From: DASVBJ01 sp036375895 | GTDB taxonomy: Bacteria > Actinomycetota > Actinomycetes > JACCUZ01 | DNA length: 12,782 nt | Direction of reading: 5' to 3' | NCBI GenBank assembly: GCA_036375895.1 | Contig: DASVBJ010000150.1 | Span: forward strand, 1 to 12,782 | Shown here: positions 6,999 to 12,782 of the stretch, in pieces | How positions within the stretch are numbered: position 1 is the stretch's first letter | Layout of the letters: every line of letters starts with the position of its first letter | The notes under the pieces: generated by a model | What the model was told of the DNA's origin: nothing | What the model saw: only the letters and a program-made list of their open reading frames with translations | Databases searched by the model: none | Program-made: the position numbers and the translations under genes

Positions 6999-7994
6999 TT
7001 GAAGGTCCTTGTCACCGGCGGCGCCGGATTCATCGGCAGCACGGTCGTGCTGGCGTGCCGGGACGCCGGCATCACGCCGGTCGTGCTCGACGACCTGTCC
7101 ACCGGGAGGCGCGAGTTCGTGACCGACGTGCCGTTCTACGAGGGCGACGTCGGCGACGGCGCCCTCGTCGACCGGGTCTTCGCCGAGCACCCCGACATCG
7201 ACGCGACCGTGCACGCAGCGGCCCGCATCGTGGTGCCCGAGTCGGTGGCCGACCCGTTGGGCTACTACCGCAACAACGTCTCCCGCACGATCGAGCTGGT
7301 GGAGGCGCTGCTGCGCAACGGCTGCGGTCGACTGGTCTTCAGCTCGTCGGCGTCCCTGTACGAGCCCGGGCCGGACTTCTCCGTCGACGAGACGTCGCCC
7401 CTGACCCCGCAGAGCCCCTACGCCGCCACCAAGCTCTTCGTCGAACGGCTGCTGGCCGACACCGCGGCGGCGCACCCGCTGCGGGTGATCTCGCTCCGCT
7501 ACTTCAACCCGATCGGCGCAGACCCGGACATGCGCACCGGCCTGCAGAACCCGGCACCCAGCCACGCCCTGGGCAAGCTCATCGAGGCCCACGAGTCGGG
7601 TCGGCCCTTCACGATCACCGGCACCGACTGGCCGACCCGGGACGGGTCCGGCATCCGTGACTACGTGCACGTCTGGGACCTGGCGCGCGCCCACGTCCGC
7701 GCGCTGGAGCGGTTCGACGCGGTGCTGCCCGGTGACCGCGGCCACGAGGTGGTCAACCTCGGCACCGGCGAGGGCACCACCGTGCGCGAGCTGGTCGATG
7801 CCTTCCACGCGGTGGTGGGCAACGACCTGCAGGTGGTCGAGGCGGGGGCCCGCCCCGGGGACGTGGTCGGCTGCTACACCCGGACGGAGAAGGCCGCGGA
7901 GGTCCTGGGCTGGACCGCCGAGCAGACGCTCCGGGACGGCGTGCGCCACTCGCTGGAGTGGTCTCGTCGCCGAAAGGCCGTCCTCGGCGCCTGA
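6999..7994 (+). CDS. galE: UDP-glucose 4-epimerase
   Basis: This enzyme interconverts UDP-glucose and UDP-galactose with bound NAD, supplying galactose for polysaccharides or feeding galactose into glycolysis. The 331-residue protein is a short-chain dehydrogenase of the extended type: the NAD-binding motif GGAGFIGS is at residues 7-14, with the catalytic triad Ser117 (FSSSASLYE), Tyr141 and Lys145 (PYAATK). GalE hallmarks RYFNPIGA and GSGIRDYVHVWDLA are present. I chose the TTG at 6999 because AAGGAG at 6987-6992 sits 6 bases ahead and the protein then begins directly at the first Rossmann strand (KVLVTGG). Longer reading from 6927 would add residues across the promoter region. It is transcribed alone, away from the amidase, and its stop lies 2 bp from that of the HNH gene. 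Confidence 0.93.
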   Translation: MKVLVTGGAGFIGSTVVLACRDAGITPVVLDDLSTGRREFVTDVPFYEGDVGDGALVDRVFAEHPDIDATVHAAARIVVPESVADPLGYYRNNVSRTIELVEALLRNGCGRLVFSSSASLYEPGPDFSVDETSPLTPQSPYAATKLFVERLLADTAAAHPLRVISLRYFNPIGADPDMRTGLQNPAPSHALGKLIEAHESGRPFTITGTDWPTRDGSGIRDYVHVWDLARAHVRALERFDAVLPGDRGHEVVNLGTGEGTTVRELVDAFHAVVGNDLQVVEAGARPGDVVGCYTRTEKAAEVLGWTAEQTLRDGVRHSLEWSRRRKAVLGA

Positions 7995-8003
7995 GGTCAG
8001 GCG
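7988..8003. repeat. 16-bp interrupted palindrome holding both stop codons
   Basis: CGCCTGA at 7988-7994 and TCAGGCG at 7997-8003 are perfect inverted arms with GG between. The left arm contains the TGA of galE and the right arm the TGA of the leftward HNH gene. The gene ends therefore form the dyad themselves. With an opened A-T pair it gives a 6-bp stem and a 4-base loop on either transcript, a minimal shared terminator at best. Confidence 0.55.
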
Positions 8004-8515
8004 GTGGCCTCGCCGACGTCGCCGCCGTAGGCGGAGAGGTAGGGCGCCCAGCGTGGGTCGGACCGGCCCGTGCCGAGGATGCGCCAGGCGGTCCCGGTCG
8101 GCTCCTGCGGCGGCTGCACGCGCCAGCCGAGGTCGGAGACCGCCCGGTCGGCCTTGACGTGGTTGCACCGCCGGCAGGCCGAGACGACGTTGCTCCACTC
8201 GTGGCGGCCGCCCCTGCTGCGCGGCACCACGTGGTCGATGCTCGTGGCCTGGCTGCCGCAGTAGACGCAGCGGCCGCCGTCGCGCACGAAGACGGCCCGG
8301 CGCGTGAGCGGGACCGGGCCGCGGTAGGGGATCTTCACGAAGCGGGTCAGGCGGACCACCGCCGGGGCGGGCACCGCCATCGCGACGCTATGCAGGACGA
8401 GGTCCGAGTCCTCGACGGCGATGGCCTTGTGCATGAGCACCAGCAGCAGCGCGCGGCGTACCGGCACGACACAGAGCGGTTCGTACGTCGCGTTGAGCAC
8501 CAGCGCGTGGCCCAC
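7997..8515 (-). CDS. HNH endonuclease of the conserved actinobacterial type
   Basis: The 172-residue protein joins an N-terminal domain (LVLNATYEPLCVVPVRRAL at about 5-23) to a zinc-stabilised HNH nuclease domain. The latter shows CVYC (Cys83, Cys86), the catalytic SIDHVVPRSRGG (Asp94, His95), Asn109 in EWSNVV, and CRRCN (Cys114, Cys117, Asn118). All key residues are present, so metal-dependent DNA cleavage is likely; the target is unknown. The N-terminal part is typical of stand-alone chromosomal copies in actinobacteria and cyanobacteria rather than of intron- or phage-borne HNH proteins. From memory, Rv2469c in M. tuberculosis is of this kind. The GTG at 8515 is chosen over an upstream GTG at 8542 because GGGAGG lies 5 bases before it and the protein then opens at the conserved LVLNATYE strand. 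Confidence 0.92.
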   Translation of the reverse strand: MGHALVLNATYEPLCVVPVRRALLLVLMHKAIAVEDSDLVLHSVAMAVPAPAVVRLTRFVKIPYRGPVPLTRRAVFVRDGGRCVYCGSQATSIDHVVPRSRGGRHEWSNVVSACRRCNHVKADRAVSDLGWRVQPPQEPTGTAWRILGTGRSDPRWAPYLSAYGGDVGEATA

Positions 8516-8520
8516 AAGCG

Positions 8521-8526
8521 CCTCCC
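8521..8526 (-). promoter_or_regulatory. Ribosome binding site that fixes the HNH gene start
   Basis: GGGAGG on the minus strand stands 5 bases before the GTG at 8515. It falls inside the longer in-frame reading that begins at 8542, which argues for the shorter protein. Confidence 0.6.
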
Positions 8527-8622
8527 AGCAAGGGCCCGGCACGTGGCTCGCACCGGGTCTCGTGGATCAGTGTCACCCGACGGACCCCCGAACCGCTAGC
8601 ACGAAATGCCCTCGAACCGTCC

Positions 8623-8628
8623 TATGGT
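8623..8628 (+). promoter_or_regulatory. -10 element for leaderless prolyl oligopeptidase mRNA
   Basis: TATGGT fits TANNNT and ends 7 bases before the ATG at 8636, the spacing expected when transcription starts on the A of ATG. No Shine-Dalgarno sequence lies between. The 120-bp gap to the divergent HNH gene (8516-8635) must also hold that gene's promoter, for which I find no convincing -10 box. Confidence 0.6.
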
Positions 8629-8635
8629 GTGCCGC

Positions 8636-10729
8636 ATGACGCGCCCCGTGTACCCCGAGGCCCCCCGCTCCGACCTCCTCGAGGAGCTGCACGGGCACCC
8701 GGTGAGCGACCCGTACCGGTGGCTCGAGGACGCCGAGAGCCCCGCCACCGAGGAGTGGTCGACGGCCCAGGACGCGCTGTTCGAGGCGCAGTTGGCGCAG
8801 CTGCCCGGCCGCGACCGCCTGCGCGAACGCCTCACCCGGCTGCTGGGCGCCGGCACGGTCGGCGCACCGTCCTGGCGCGGCGATCGGCAGTTCTTCATGC
8901 GCCGCACCGCCGACCAGGAGCACGCAGTGCTGCTCACCGTCGACCCCGACGGCACCGAGCGGGTGCTCATCGACCCGGTGGCCATCGACCCGGCCGGCAC
9001 GACCACCCTCGACGCCTACCAGCCCTCGAAGGAGGGCGACCTGCTCGCCTACCAGCTCTCGGTCGGCGGCACCGAGGAGTCGCAGCTGTTCGTGATGGAC
9101 GTCGCGACCGGCGAGCGCGTCGACGGGCCCATCGACCGCACCCGGTACTCCCCCGTCGCCTGGCTGCCCGGCGCGGCGGCGTTCTACTACGTGCGCAACC
9201 TCGCACCGGAGCTCGTGCCGCCGGACGAGACGCAGTACCACCGTCGCATCTGGCTGCACCGTGTCGGCGCGGACCCCGACCAGGACGTCCTGGTCTTCGG
9301 GGACGGGCTCGACAAGACGAACTACTACGGGGTCACCGTCTCGATGGACGGTCGTTGGCTGACGATCGGCGCCTCGGCCGGCACGGCCCCGCGCAACGAC
9401 CTGTGGCTCGCGGACCTCTCGGCCTCGCCGCTCGAGGCCCCGGACCTGAGGGTGGTGCAGCAGGGGGTCGACGCGAGCACGTCCCTGCACGTCGGCCGCG
9501 ACGGTCGGGTCTACCTGTTCACCGACCGAGACGCCCCCCGCGGGCGACTGGTCGTGACGACGCCGGACGACCCGGCGTACGAGACCTGGCGGGATCTCGT
9601 GCCCGAGGACGGCGAGGCCGTGCTCGAGGGCTACTCGATCCTGGACGGGCCCGAGCTCACCGCCCGCGACGAGGCTGCGCTGCTCTGCGTGTGGACCCGG
9701 CACGCGATGGGCGAGGTCACCGTGCACGCGCTCGGCTCCGGCGAGCGCACCGGCACCGTGCCGCTGCCCGGTCTCGGCTCGGTCGCGGGTCTCACCGACC
9801 GGCCCGAGGGCGGTCACGAGGCGTGGCTGGGCTACACCGACCACGTGACGCCGTCGTCGGTCTACCGGTACGACGCGCGGACCGGGGAGACGTCGCTCTG
9901 GGCGACCGCCCCGGGCAGCGTCGACGTGCCCGAGGTGCACGCCCGCCAGGTCGAGTACACGTCCCGGGACGGCACCACGGTGCGCATGATCGTCGTGGCG
10001 CCGACCAAGGAGCCCGACCAGCCCCGCCCGACCGTGCTGTACGGCTACGGCGGCTTCGGGGTGCCGATGACGCCCGGCTACTCCGCCGGCCTGCTGACCT
10101 GGGTGGAGGCCGGCGGCGTCTACGCCGTGGCCAACCTGCGCGGCGGCTCCGAGGAGGGCGAGCAGTGGCACCGGGCCGGGATGCGCGACCACAAGCAGAA
10201 CGTGTTCGACGACTTCCACGCCGCGGCCGAGCGGCTGGTCGCCGACGGCTGGACGACCACCGGACAGCTGTCCATCTCGGGAGGGTCGAACGGCGGCCTC
10301 CTGGTCGGGGCCGCGCTGACGCAGCGCCCCGAGCTGTACGCCGCCGTGGTCTGCTCCGCGCCGCTGCTGGACATGGTCCGCTACGAGCAGTTCGGACTCG
10401 GTGCCACCTGGTCGGACGAGTACGGCACCGCGGCCGACCCGGAGGAGCTGGGCTGGCTGCTCTCCTACTCGCCGTACCACCACGTCCGCGAGGGTGTGAG
10501 CTACCCCGCGACGCTGTTCACGGTCTTCGACGGGGACACCCGGGTGGACCCGCTGCACGCCCGCAAGATGTGCGCGGCGCTGCAGCACGCGACGGGCAGC
10601 GACCGGCCGATCCTGCTGCGCCGCGAGCGTGACGTCGGTCACGGCGCCCGGGCCCTGAGCCGCAGCATCACGCTCGGCGTCGACACACTGGCGTTCGCCG
10701 CGCGCTGGACCGGCCTGAAACTCGACTGA
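8636..10729 (+). CDS. Prolyl oligopeptidase (S9A serine peptidase)
   Basis: This enzyme cleaves short peptides after proline. The 697-residue protein has the family architecture: a short N-terminal helical part (PYRWLEDAESP near residue 23), a seven-bladed beta-propeller at about 70-400 that filters substrates by size, and a C-terminal alpha/beta-hydrolase domain. The catalytic triad is visible: Ser551 in GGSNGG, Asp634 in DGDTRVDPLH, and His669 in DVGHGA, close to the 554/641/680 positions of porcine prolyl oligopeptidase. NLRGGSEEGEQWH and TVLYGYGGFG are further family motifs. No signal peptide is seen, so it is cytosolic. I chose the ATG at 8636 over one at 8606 because a -10 box lies 7 bases ahead of it and the longer form would start upstream of that promoter. 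Confidence 0.95.
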   Translation: MTRPVYPEAPRSDLLEELHGHPVSDPYRWLEDAESPATEEWSTAQDALFEAQLAQLPGRDRLRERLTRLLGAGTVGAPSWRGDRQFFMRRTADQEHAVLLTVDPDGTERVLIDPVAIDPAGTTTLDAYQPSKEGDLLAYQLSVGGTEESQLFVMDVATGERVDGPIDRTRYSPVAWLPGAAAFYYVRNLAPELVPPDETQYHRRIWLHRVGADPDQDVLVFGDGLDKTNYYGVTVSMDGRWLTIGASAGTAPRNDLWLADLSASPLEAPDLRVVQQGVDASTSLHVGRDGRVYLFTDRDAPRGRLVVTTPDDPAYETWRDLVPEDGEAVLEGYSILDGPELTARDEAALLCVWTRHAMGEVTVHALGSGERTGTVPLPGLGSVAGLTDRPEGGHEAWLGYTDHVTPSSVYRYDARTGETSLWATAPGSVDVPEVHARQVEYTSRDGTTVRMIVVAPTKEPDQPRPTVLYGYGGFGVPMTPGYSAGLLTWVEAGGVYAVANLRGGSEEGEQWHRAGMRDHKQNVFDDFHAAAERLVADGWTTTGQLSISGGSNGGLLVGAALTQRPELYAAVVCSAPLLDMVRYEQFGLGATWSDEYGTAADPEELGWLLSYSPYHHVREGVSYPATLFTVFDGDTRVDPLHARKMCAALQHATGSDRPILLRRERDVGHGARALSRSITLGVDTLAFAARWTGLKLD

Positions 10730-10737
10730 CGCCTCGC

Positions 10738-10743
10738 TAACCT
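10738..10743 (+). promoter_or_regulatory. Putative -10 element before the MscS-type gene
   Basis: TAACCT fits TANNNT, 8 bases after the oligopeptidase stop, and would start a transcript near 10750 with a leader of about 36 bases. It is followed by a small hairpin GGGG-CTGA-CCCC at 10746-10757, which could instead end the upstream transcript. The leader holds AAGGAG at 10776-10781, 4 bases before the GTG at 10786. Confidence 0.35.
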
Positions 10744-10785
10744 CGGGGGCTGACCCCGTCCCCAGCTAGCGAATGAAGGAGCAGA

Positions 10786-11742
10786 GTGCTGGTCACCACC
10801 CAGTCGCCCACGACGTACGCCGGGGGGATGATCCGGGAGGTGTCGGACCGCACCGACAGCGCCGTCGAGTTCCTGCTGGGCGCCCCGCTGCGCATCGCCG
10901 GGGTGATCGTCGGTGCGTTCATCCTGCGCTGGTTCGTGAACCGCGCGATCGGGCGGATCGTGTCCCGTACCGCGAACGCCACGAGGCGTCAGCAGACCTC
11001 GGAGAAGCGCCGCGGCCGGGTGCTCGCCGACGCGGCGGGGGCGCTGGTGTCCGAGCGGCGGCGCCAGCGGGCCGAGACGATCGGGTCGGTGCTGCGCAGC
11101 ATCTCGTCCTTCGTCATCCTCGGGATGGCGTTCGTCACGGTGATGGGCGAGCTCGGCTTCGAGCTGGGCCCCTTGCTGGCCAGCGCGGGCGTCGCGGGCG
11201 TCGCGCTGGGCTTCGGCGCGCAGAGCCTGGTCCGTGACTTCCTGTCCGGCATCTTCATGATCCTCGAGGACCAGTACGGCGTGGGCGACCTCATCGACAC
11301 CGGCGAGGCGATCGGCACGGTCGAGGAGGTCAGCCTGCGCGTCACCCGGCTGCGCGACGGCAGCGGCGTGGTGTGGTACGTCCGCAACGGCGAGATCCTG
11401 CGGATCGGCAACCACAGCCAGGGCTGGTCGACGGGCATCGTCGACGTCAGCGTGGCCTACAGCGAGGACATCCCGCGCGTGCAGGAGCTGATCCGGACGG
11501 CGGCGGACGCCCTGGCCGAGGACGAGGCCTGGCGGGACAAGATCATCGAGGACCCGCTGGTCGCCGGGGTCGAGTCGGTCACCGGCAACTCCGTGACGAT
11601 CCGCGTGATCATCAAGTGCACGCCCAACGATCACTGGGGCGTCCAGCGCGAGCTGCGCGAGCGCATCAAGGAGGTCTTCGACCGCGAGGGCATCCGGGTG
11701 CCGGTGCCGGTGTTCCCGAGCGGGCCGGGCGGGGCCACCTGA
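10786..11742 (+). CDS. MscS-family mechanosensitive ion channel
   Basis: This inner-membrane channel opens under membrane tension and releases solutes on osmotic downshock. The 318-residue protein has a hydrophobic helix at about 33-55, a basic linker at 60-98 rich in Arg and Lys, a second helix at about 103-121, and the glycine/alanine-rich pore helix at about 127-148 (LLASAGVAGVALGFGAQSLV). The MscS signature continues as RDFLSGIFMILEDQYGVGD (150-168), followed by the beta domain (about 170-215) and the alpha/beta C-terminal domain ending near 310. Three membrane helices match E. coli MscS, but the linker between the first two is longer. The GTG at 10786 is preceded by AAGGAG at 4-base spacing; ATG at 10828 is a possible alternative. 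It follows the oligopeptidase and converges on osmC. Confidence 0.93.
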   Translation: MLVTTQSPTTYAGGMIREVSDRTDSAVEFLLGAPLRIAGVIVGAFILRWFVNRAIGRIVSRTANATRRQQTSEKRRGRVLADAAGALVSERRRQRAETIGSVLRSISSFVILGMAFVTVMGELGFELGPLLASAGVAGVALGFGAQSLVRDFLSGIFMILEDQYGVGDLIDTGEAIGTVEEVSLRVTRLRDGSGVVWYVRNGEILRIGNHSQGWSTGIVDVSVAYSEDIPRVQELIRTAADALAEDEAWRDKIIEDPLVAGVESVTGNSVTIRVIIKCTPNDHWGVQRELRERIKEVFDREGIRVPVPVFPSGPGGAT

Positions 11743-11792
11743 GCCACGCCCCCGAGGGGACGCAGGCCCTGGTCGCCCCCGGGGTCGCCCGG
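11743..11792. terminator. GC-rich convergent spacer between mscS-type gene and osmC
   Basis: This 50-bp spacer separates the two convergent stop codons. It contains CCCC-GA-GGGG at 11750-11759, a second CCCCCGGGG run at 11776-11784, and an 8-base direct repeat GGTCGCCC (11771-11778 and 11783-11790). No T-run is present. A bidirectional terminator is plausible from position only. Confidence 0.3.
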
Positions 11793-12218
11793 CTAGGCGA
11801 GCGAGGCGTCCAAGGTGATCGTGGTGCCGGTCAGCGCCTTGCTCACCGGACAGCCCGCCTTCGCGCCCTCGGCGAGCTCCGCGAACTGCTCGGCCGAGAG
11901 CCCGGGCGCCGACACGCGCGTGGTGAGGTGGACGCCGGTGATGCCCGTGCCGGGCTGGAAGGTCACGTCCGCCTTGGTGTCGACGGTCTCGGGGGCGTGC
12001 CCAGCCTGCGCGAGCGCGTGCGACAGCGCCATCGAGAAGCAGGTCGAGTGGGCCGCGGCGATGAGCTCCTCGGGGCTCGTGACGCCGCCCGGCGCCTCGG
12101 CCCGCGCCGCCCAGGTCACGTCGTAGCTGCCGACGCCGGACGAGTCCAGCGATACCCGCCCCTTGCCCTCCATCAGGGAGCCCTCCCAGTGGGCGTTGGC
12201 GGTGCGGGTGGTGGCCAT
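11793..12218 (-). CDS. osmC: OsmC-type peroxiredoxin (organic hydroperoxide resistance)
   Basis: This cytosolic thiol peroxidase reduces organic hydroperoxides with a pair of reactive cysteines. The 141-residue length is standard. The peroxidatic Cys60 lies in AAHSTCFSMAL, just after Glu50 and Glu51 (SPEELIAAAH), and the resolving Cys123 is in AKAGCPVSKAL, matching the C59/C125 arrangement of E. coli OsmC. The opening TRTANAHWEGSLMEGKG is typical of OsmC rather than Ohr, which lacks this longer N-terminal loop. The ATG at 12218 is set by GAGGAGG 4 bases ahead. The gene is monocistronic, converging on the mechanosensitive channel gene and divergent from glbO, with 44 bp between the two start codons. 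Confidence 0.94.
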   Translation of the reverse strand: MATTRTANAHWEGSLMEGKGRVSLDSSGVGSYDVTWAARAEAPGGVTSPEELIAAAHSTCFSMALSHALAQAGHAPETVDTKADVTFQPGTGITGVHLTTRVSAPGLSAEQFAELAEGAKAGCPVSKALTGTTITLDASLA

Positions 12219-12257
12219 GCTGCCTCCTCAGGGCGGGGCGGTGATCTGACACGATTG

Positions 12258-12263
12258 ACCCTA
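12258..12263 (-). promoter_or_regulatory. Putative -10 element of osmC in the osmC/glbO divergent gap
   Basis: On the minus strand TAGGGT fits TANNNT and would give an osmC leader of about 33 bases with its Shine-Dalgarno GAGGAGG. The box overlaps the first base of the glbO start codon. On the plus strand no Shine-Dalgarno precedes glbO; CACGAT at 12250-12255 ends 7 bases before its ATG and is a weak leaderless -10 candidate. Transcription from the two promoters would overlap. Confidence 0.35.
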
Positions 12264-12700
12264 TGCGCACACCGGAGGAGGCGACCACCTTCTACGAGGC
12301 CGTCGGAGGCGAGGAGACCTTCCGCCGGCTCGTCCACCACTTCTATGCGGGCGTGGCCGACGACCCCGCCCTGCGTGTCCTCTACCCGGAGGAGGACCTC
12401 TCCGGCGCCGAGGACCGGCTGCGGATGTTCCTCGTGCAGTACTGGGGCGGCCCGCGCACCTACCAGGAGCAGCGCGGCCACCCGCGGCTGCGCCTGCGGC
12501 ACGTGCCCTTCCGCATCGGTGCCCGGGAGCGCGACGCATGGCTGGCCCACATGCGGGCAGCAGTGGACGAGCTCGACCTCCCGGAGCAGGCCGAGACCCT
12601 GCTGTGGGACTACCTCGTGATGGCGGCGCACAGCCTCGTGAACACCCCCGACGACCCGCCCGGCCACGACCTCGACAAGGGAGCAGGATCACCCCCGTGA
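12263..12700 (+). CDS. glbO: Group II truncated hemoglobin (trHbO)
   Basis: This small heme protein binds oxygen very tightly and is linked to respiration and to handling of oxygen, NO or peroxide. The 145-residue sequence matches my memory of M. tuberculosis GlbO closely, with an offset of five: Tyr28 (B10), Tyr41 (CD1, in LYPEEDLSGAEDRLRMF), proximal His80 (F8, in RLRHVPFRI) and Trp93 (G8, in ERDAWLAHM), plus the conserved QYWGGPRTYQEQRGHPRLR. The tail after SLVNTP is about 16 residues longer and rich in Pro, Asp and Gly. The ATG at 12263 has no Shine-Dalgarno, so the mRNA may be leaderless. It is divergent from osmC and its TGA overlaps the GTG of the alpha-glucosidase, implying coupled translation. 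Confidence 0.96.
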   Translation: MRTPEEATTFYEAVGGEETFRRLVHHFYAGVADDPALRVLYPEEDLSGAEDRLRMFLVQYWGGPRTYQEQRGHPRLRLRHVPFRIGARERDAWLAHMRAAVDELDLPEQAETLLWDYLVMAAHSLVNTPDDPPGHDLDKGAGSPP

Positions 12701-12782
12701 CGTCCACGAACCACCCGTCCGACTGGTGGCGCGACGCCGTCATCTACCAGGTCTACGTCCGCAGCTTCGCCGACAGCGACGG
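12697..12782 (+). CDS. aglA: Alpha-glucosidase (GH13), 3'-truncated by window edge
   Basis: Only the first 28 codons are present. The N-terminus DWWRDAVIYQVYVRSFADSD is the classic opening of GH13 alpha-glucosidases and trehalose-related amylases, where the (beta/alpha)8 barrel begins. Such enzymes hydrolyse maltose, sucrose or short alpha-glucans. The GTG start overlaps the glbO TGA by 4 bp and has AGGA at 12685-12688, 8 bases ahead. The glbO-aglA pair is also found in M. tuberculosis (Rv2470-Rv2471, from memory). Exact specificity, including trehalose synthase or oligo-1,6-glucosidase, cannot be told from this fragment. Confidence 0.82.
   Translation, partial: MTSTNHPSDWWRDAVIYQVYVRSFADSD

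Noticed and set aside
6900..8198. 432-codon open frame on the - strand opposite galE
   Set aside because: Antisense to an intact epimerase and crossing into the HNH gene in another frame; no motif.
8573..10642. 689-codon open frame on the - strand opposite the prolyl oligopeptidase
   Set aside because: Low-complexity Arg/Gly/Val/His product with no motif; the + strand frame encodes a complete S9A enzyme.
10639..12288. 549-codon open frame on the - strand across the mscS-type gene and osmC
   Set aside because: It spans two well-supported genes in another frame and crosses their intergenic region; its composition is that of a shadow frame.
1..12782. CRISPR array, tRNA, rRNA, riboswitch or prophage
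   Set aside because: No spaced direct repeats of CRISPR type, no tRNA- or rRNA-like sequence, no long structured leader and no phage or transposase genes were seen on either strand.

Overview
The window reads as ordinary chromosome from a high-GC actinobacterium. All genes share the same strong G/C bias, several starts are GTG or TTG, and two genes have a -10 element seven bases before the start codon, as leaderless actinobacterial genes often do. A family such as Nocardioidaceae or Intrasporangiaceae would fit, but the sequence alone does not settle this. I see no phage, transposase, CRISPR, rRNA or tRNA signal, and no large gene-free stretch. The longest intergenic region is 205 bp (1968-2172).

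Layout. The + strand opens inside pepN (aminopeptidase N), which ends at 1967. A convergent intergenic region follows, rich in inverted and tandem repeats. Next is a leftward cluster, in order of transcription: amidase (6921-5503), malQ (5488-3356), a small exported or membrane protein (3342-2986), a DUF5130-type protein (3008-2607) and a RidA-like protein (2598-2173). galE runs divergently from the amidase (6999-7994) and meets an HNH nuclease gene (8515-7997) tail to tail with only 2 bp between the stop codons. A prolyl oligopeptidase (8636-10729) and an MscS-type channel (10786-11742) run rightward. An osmC-type peroxidase gene (12218-11793) runs leftward. Divergent from it are a group II truncated hemoglobin, glbO (12263-12700), and the first 28 codons of an alpha-glucosidase (from 12697), which overlaps glbO by 4 bp.

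How the genes fit together. As I recall the Mycobacterium tuberculosis Rv2467-Rv2471 block, its order is pepN, a DUF5130-like gene, an HNH nuclease, glbO and aglA. The same families appear here in the same relative order, with other genes placed between them, so the window looks like an expanded version of an old actinobacterial neighbourhood. Themes are peptide and amide hydrolysis (PepN, prolyl oligopeptidase, amidase), alpha-glucan and sugar-nucleotide metabolism (MalQ, GalE, alpha-glucosidase), and stress handling (OsmC, GlbO, MscS). No single new system is evident. The items most worth a second look are the repeat-rich pepN/ridA junction, the overlapping pair of uncharacterised genes (membrane protein and DUF5130), a RidA-like protein without the usual catalytic arginine, and the leaderless-type promoters.
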